Part shown: piece after piece, positions 51,795-51,898 of the stretch | Layout of the letters: each line of letters begins with the position of its first letter | How positions within the stretch are numbered: position 1 is the first letter of the stretch | NCBI RefSeq assembly: GCF_009296165.1 | Contig: NZ_VUAZ01000049.1 | Coordinates: forward strand, 1-51,898 | Source of the DNA: Pseudomonas kitaguniensis | GTDB lineage: Bacteria > Pseudomonadota > Gammaproteobacteria > Pseudomonadales > Pseudomonadaceae | Direction of reading: 5' to 3' | DNA length: 51,898 bases | Made by a program: the position numbers and the translations under genes | The notes under the pieces: generated by a model | What the model was told of the DNA's origin: nothing | What the model saw: the letters and a program-made list of their open reading frames with translations, nothing else | The model's database searches: none

Positions 51795-51878
51795 GTGCGG
51801 GCTTGCTCGCGATTGCGGTATATCAGATAAGTACTTTTCAACTGACACAGCGCAATCGCGAGCAAGCCCGCTCCCACA
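51795..51878. repeat. REPIN (two inverted REP elements)
   Basis: CGGGCTTGCTCGCGATTGCG at 51798-51817 and CGCAATCGCGAGCAAGCCCG at 51851-51870 are exact inverted copies of 20 bp around a spacer of about 33 bp, and the second copy continues CTCCCAC. This is the classic P. fluorescens REP consensus in a paired arrangement. It lies upstream of the large LuxR-type gene. Confidence 0.85.
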
Positions 51879-51898
51879 AAAGCGCTGTTGATCTGCTT

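Noticed and set aside
51569..51877. In-frame N-terminal extension of the LuxR-type regulator by about 100 residues
   Set aside because: It would run through the REPIN and a second repeat, and the extra residues do not resemble the family; the ATG at 51568 fits better.

Overview
The window is GC-rich chromosomal DNA of a Pseudomonas, most likely the P. fluorescens group. The evidence is a complete division and cell-wall (dcw) cluster with Pseudomonas-type sequences, an rnpB-rsmI-lpoA-yraN-gmhA-BON block, an OprD-family porin, a MexMN-type RND pump with its own two-component pair, a split pqiAABC operon, and P. fluorescens-style REP elements. It looks like core genome; no phage, IS element, tRNA or CRISPR was seen.

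Layout. (1) 0-5.4 kb: a 2-hydroxyacid dehydrogenase, then cheV behind a good sigma-28 (FliA) promoter with a GNAT acetyltransferase, a cysteine-cluster protein, and two leftward family-3 solute-binding-protein genes. One of those two is a deleted, frameshifted remnant. (2) 5.4-15.2 kb, all rightward: RND adaptor, RND pump, response regulator and sensor kinase; a candidate structured small RNA with its own promoter and terminator; an OprD porin; a membrane diguanylate cyclase with a periplasmic sensor. (3) 15.3-33.2 kb, all leftward: mraZ-rsmH-ftsL-ftsI-murE-murF-mraY-murD-ftsW-murG-murC-ddlB-ftsQ-ftsA-ftsZ-lpxC. Most junctions are ATGA, GTGA or TAATG overlaps, with one strong promoter and three MraZ-box repeats ahead of mraZ. 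(4) 33.5-38.5 kb: rnpB and rsmI leftward; lpoA, yraN, gmhA and a BON lipoprotein rightward. (5) 38.5-45 kb, leftward: an OmpA-family lipoprotein, an AraC-type regulator, a chemoreceptor with a near-consensus sigma-28 promoter, and mqo. (6) 45-48.8 kb: pqiA-pqiA-pqiB-pqiC behind a hairpin-rich leader. (7) 48.8-51.9 kb: a large MalT/LuxR-type regulator, with a REPIN upstream.

The most important observation concerns the sequence itself. Five essential dcw genes (ftsZ, murG, ftsW, murF, murE) carry six single-base G/C indels between 17.5 and 29.1 kb. Each is repaired by adding or removing one base, which restores the expected length. Consensus error is far more likely than biology, and these genes should be annotated as whole. 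The best candidates for new biology are the structured RNA at about 12095-12238, the three GCYGTCA repeats and 14-bp palindrome ahead of the RND operon, the structured pqi leader, and a McpS-like chemoreceptor near mqo.
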